From assembly GCA_026724425.1 (NCBI GenBank), contig JAIUCV010000011.1:7709501-7773500 (forward strand): DNA of 64,000 nt. The letters run 5' to 3'. The stretch is from Erythrophleum ivorense. Lineage: Eukaryota; Streptophyta; Magnoliopsida; Fabales; Fabaceae. This document shows positions 60,886-64,000 of the stretch, one piece after another. Position 1 is the stretch's first letter. The number at the start of each line of letters is the position of its first letter. The notes under the pieces are model-generated. The model was given only the letters and a program-made list of their open reading frames with translations, was not told the origin of the DNA and searched no databases. The translations under genes were made by a program, and so were the position numbers.

Positions 60886-63115
60886 TTTATCCCGTTAATA
60901 ACACTCAATATCAACTCTTTCTTCATTATGAATGGCAACGTTTCATGTTAATTCTCCTTCCTAACGATGCCTTTTTACCTCACCTAACTCTAATTAGCTT
61001 TAAATAGTCCTCTCAAATCTAAATGAGGTTAGTTATGCTTATGTTGCATTGAACTTTCGAACTTATTCTAATCTAAGGATGGATGAGTAGTTATGTCCTA
61101 TTAAATTTGTGTCCGAGAAATGCAACACCTTATACGAGTAATGACTAATTGTACAGTAATAGCTTATGGTAAGAGTTCTTTTGACACTAACAAGAGTTTA
61201 AAAATAACTATGAGCCTTTAAGTAGATTGAACACAAAATAAGCTGAATAACAATTGGGTCAAATCTGTGGCCAAAAAAATAAACAATTAGGTCAAATATA
61301 AAACTTAAGTTTATCGCCAACAAACAATAACTTCTTATATAATAATCGAAAAAAAAAAGTCGTCTCGAAGTTATCATCGTGAGGCGAGATGAATTATGCG
61401 ACGCTTTTCTACCATATTCATCTTTTGCACCATATAACGTAAGCAATGGTCAGCTAAACGTAATCATCTTTCTTAGACTTTTATTTATCAGTAATACATA
61501 AATTTGAAACACGTTCCTGTCGTAAACAGGCCACCACTACTCCCTTGAATATTAGATAAAAATAAATAAAGAATGACTATCAATAGAGCACCTGATAAAT
61601 TTGTTTTGCTAGTAATTTGACATTTTATTAATTTTGTTGTTCGCCTTTGTATCTAACCTTATACCATCATTTTCATACAGTTCTATTACAATAGTATATT
61701 TCTTGTCAAAGCATTCATTAAAATATTTCTTCTTTTTTGCATTGAGCATTTCGTCAATCACCTCATATAATGTGTTCATAATTTAAGGGACTAGAAACTC
61801 ATTCCTTTGGGGAGACTTGAGAGGTGAACATTGAACTCACTAAATGTCTCTAGCTCTGATAATATCCAAGCATCACTTGGTGGGCAGGGAATGAACTCTT
61901 TGTTTCTCACCTAAATACTAGTATTAATTAATCAAATCAAATCAATATCTTATTTTCCATAAATGTTCATAAAAAAAATACAAAAGGTTGGCATTGATAA
62001 ACAGATGCATCTAGGAGTTACAAAGAATCATAACCTGATGGGTAAATTGCATAAGGACTTTTGTATTTGAATTTTTAAAGGTATCAATCCTTACAAACAT
62101 TATATTCTTATACATTCTAATTCAATTAGGCTTCTCCTTCCAATTCTTTTTGCTGTTTTTTGACAGAGAAGTGATAAAGAAAAACAAATTTTCATGAAAA
62201 ATAATAAAGGAAAAAAAATTGCTCTAGAGGTAATAAAAACTCAAACTCAGCATAAAACACAACGAATTTAACGCAAAAAGTTATGGGAATAAATGCCTCA
62301 ATCAACAAGGCAATTAATTGTCTCGTTGACTATTGAATTCAGACCTTGAGTTCCAAATTCAGACAAGCTTATAGGAGACATGACTTGTCATTTGACCAGT
62401 TATAGACGTAATTAAAAAAGAGAGGGATGAAATTTATTGTTTTTATGACACGTGACAATTTATGATTGATTCTAATAGATTTTGATGTATTCTTTTTTTT
62501 TATAGCAGATTTTGATGTATTCTGATTGGTCAAAAAATAAAATAATAGATAATATTACAATAAAATGACAAAAACATCCTCTATCATTTGGCTATAAATT
62601 GGGTACAAGACTTCTCATTCCCTTCACATTTTTTACCTCACTCCCCTCTCTGTCCATTCTCTTCAAGGAGGAGTTGAAAAATATATGCGAAAATTAATTT
62701 GTTTTATCCTTCTAATTTAAGTTCTACTACAGAGGAAGAAGGAAGTGCTCTCAAAATTATCAGTATTTTGTAGCAAAATATAAGATAAGTTGGAAATAAC
62801 AACTAAAACATATTTATAATTTTATTTTTCATGTAGCAATTTTTTATTAGTGAGAGAGAAATTTAAGCATGTTGAGAAATTTGTGTTATGATAATAATTT
62901 TTATTGCATCATGAAATGTATGCATTTTCATTAATTTTCTATGTAATAATGTGTAATTGCATATGAACGATTGTTTGTTTGTTTGTTGTAATTTATTTTA
63001 ATTATTTTTTGTGTTTTTTTTTTGGTTTTGCATGATAATGGAAAATAGTCATAATAGAAAATAGAAGGAAAAATGGTGAACTAAGCAAATAAGTAAAAAT
63101 GAAAAGAAAAATATT
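60886..63115. other. Intergenic DNA right of arm B
   Basis: AT-rich, with no convincing gene. About 61,090-61,270 is a diverged direct copy of about 60,130-60,310 inside arm B. A promoter-like stretch lies near 62,445-62,700. The 82-codon open frame at 61,198-61,446 has no supporting features. Confidence 0.6.
62445..62700 (+). promoter_or_regulatory. Promoter-like stretch without a visible gene
   Basis: It contains ACACGTGAC (62,450, a G-box core), TTGGCTATAAATTGGG (62,588, TATA-like) and a following CT-rich leader-like segment (CTTCTCATTCCC...CTCACTCCCCTCTCTG). No open frame follows within the window. It could be an LTR promoter or the start of a gene with a long first intron. Confidence 0.3.
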
Positions 63116-63139
63116 ATGAAATATATGTATTTATAACTA

Positions 63140-64000
63140 AGAAGATATTAAAAATTATGGTAGGAGTAGGGAAAAATAATATGTCTAAGAAAATTGGAAG
63201 TAATTATATTAATAATAAAAAATTTGGTTGGCAGAAAAAATATGCAATGAGAATTAGGTGAAATAAATTAAATGAGAAAGAAGAGAAAACTTTATATGGT
63301 TGAAAAAAAAAATAAAAATATTTTATATTAGTAGGAAAAGGAATTTATATGGATGTAAAAAGAAATATATGCTTCAATAATTATTTAAAAAAATTATATT
63401 ATATATTATATTAATATTAATAATAACGAAAATAACATTAGAGGAAAATAATTTAAATAGTTAAGAAAGAAGTGCAAAATTTTTAATTTTAATAGTGAAA
63501 AAATAATATGTCTAAAAAATTGGAAGTAATTATATTAATAATAAAAAATTTTGATTAGCAGACAAAATATGGAATGAGAACTAGGTGAAATAAAATAAAT
63601 GAGAAAGAAGAAAAAACTTTATATGGTTGGAAAAAAAAATAAGAATATTTTATATTAGTAGAAAAAGGAATTTATATGGATGTAAAAAGAAATATACTTA
63701 ATTTTAATGCGTACAACTATAAAGGAAGAAGTAAAAAATTTAAATATTTGATGAATAATTGTGAAATATTTTATATTAAGAGTAAAATAAATAAATTTAT
63801 ATAGTACGGGAAAATAGAAATATATGTTTTAGTAATTATTTTTTTAAAAAAAATATATTATATATTATATATTAATATTAATAATAACAAAAATAACATT
63901 AGAAAAAAAATAATTTAAATAGTTAAAAAATAAGTGTAAAATTTTTAATTTTAATCGTGAAAAAAATAATTAAGAAGTATGCATGATTTTAAAAAATAAT
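63140..64000 (+). repeat. AT-rich tandem repeat, about 330-bp unit
   Basis: The text from AATAATATGTCTA...TTGGAAGTAATTATATTAATAATAAAAAATTT at about 63,177 recurs at about 63,507, and later parts (ATTATATATTAATATTAATAATAAC...AACATTAGA; GTGCAAAATTTTTAATTTTAAT) recur near 63,410 and 63,870. The second unit carries about 130 extra bases. The array runs out of the window. Confidence 0.75.

Noticed and set aside
1..64000. A single giant palindrome including both the large AT-rich elements and the OMT arms
   Set aside because: The order is not mirrored: left is element-OMT arm, right is element-copia-OMT arm, with the copia LTRs on different sides of the genes. The element copies are better explained as independent insertions.

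Overview
The window is AT-rich plant nuclear DNA, most likely from a eudicot and possibly a woody one. The evidence is a two-exon class II O-methyltransferase gene with plant-type introns, a FAR1-type Mutator transposase relic, Ty1/copia and Athila-like Ty3/gypsy relics, long solo LTRs and MITE-like insertions. Most short open frames here are noise in AT-rich or transposon DNA. I support one intact protein gene.

Host layer: an inverted pair of O-methyltransferase (OMT) copies. Copy B (minus strand, 55,719-58,295) is intact, with 355 codons in two exons. Copy A (plus strand, 13,775-22,694) is a pseudogene. The similarity extends into both flanks (about 4,490-22,835 against about 55,590-60,885, inverted), so a segment of roughly 5-6 kb was duplicated in inverted orientation, and transposons later expanded the A side. 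Arm A carries a 6.6 kb CACTA-like element upstream (6,774-13,368, TSD ATT), a 5.4 kb Mutator-like element in exon 1 (13,815-19,225, 10-bp TSD, 103-bp TIRs), a 306-bp solo LTR also in exon 1 (19,270-19,575, TSD TTCAG) and a MITE-like insert in the intron. Copy B gives the empty-site sequence for each of them.

The two DNA transposons carry host sequence. The Mutator-like element holds a decayed FAR1/SWIM transposase and, on the opposite strand, a fragment resembling plant MSH6 (mismatch repair). The CACTA-like element holds a minus-strand series of short exon-like segments whose splice phases agree, from a gene I cannot identify.

Middle (22.8-55.6 kb): transposon DNA only. It has an Athila-like LTR retrotransposon without pol (24,848-31,751); a decayed copia fragment (32.4-34.0 kb); CACTA-end-like and LTR-like debris (34.0-36.3 kb); a long solo LTR (37,001-44,623) with a second solo LTR of the same family nested in it (39,343-43,226), both with 5-bp TSDs; an LTR-like block with tandem repeats (44.7-47.0 kb); a large T-rich element (from 47,021) whose inverted second copy fills 1-3,356; and a second decayed copia element (to 55,583). 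The right end (60.9-64.0 kb) is AT-rich intergenic DNA with a roughly 330-bp tandem repeat. I saw no convincing tRNA, rRNA, CRISPR or organelle sequence.
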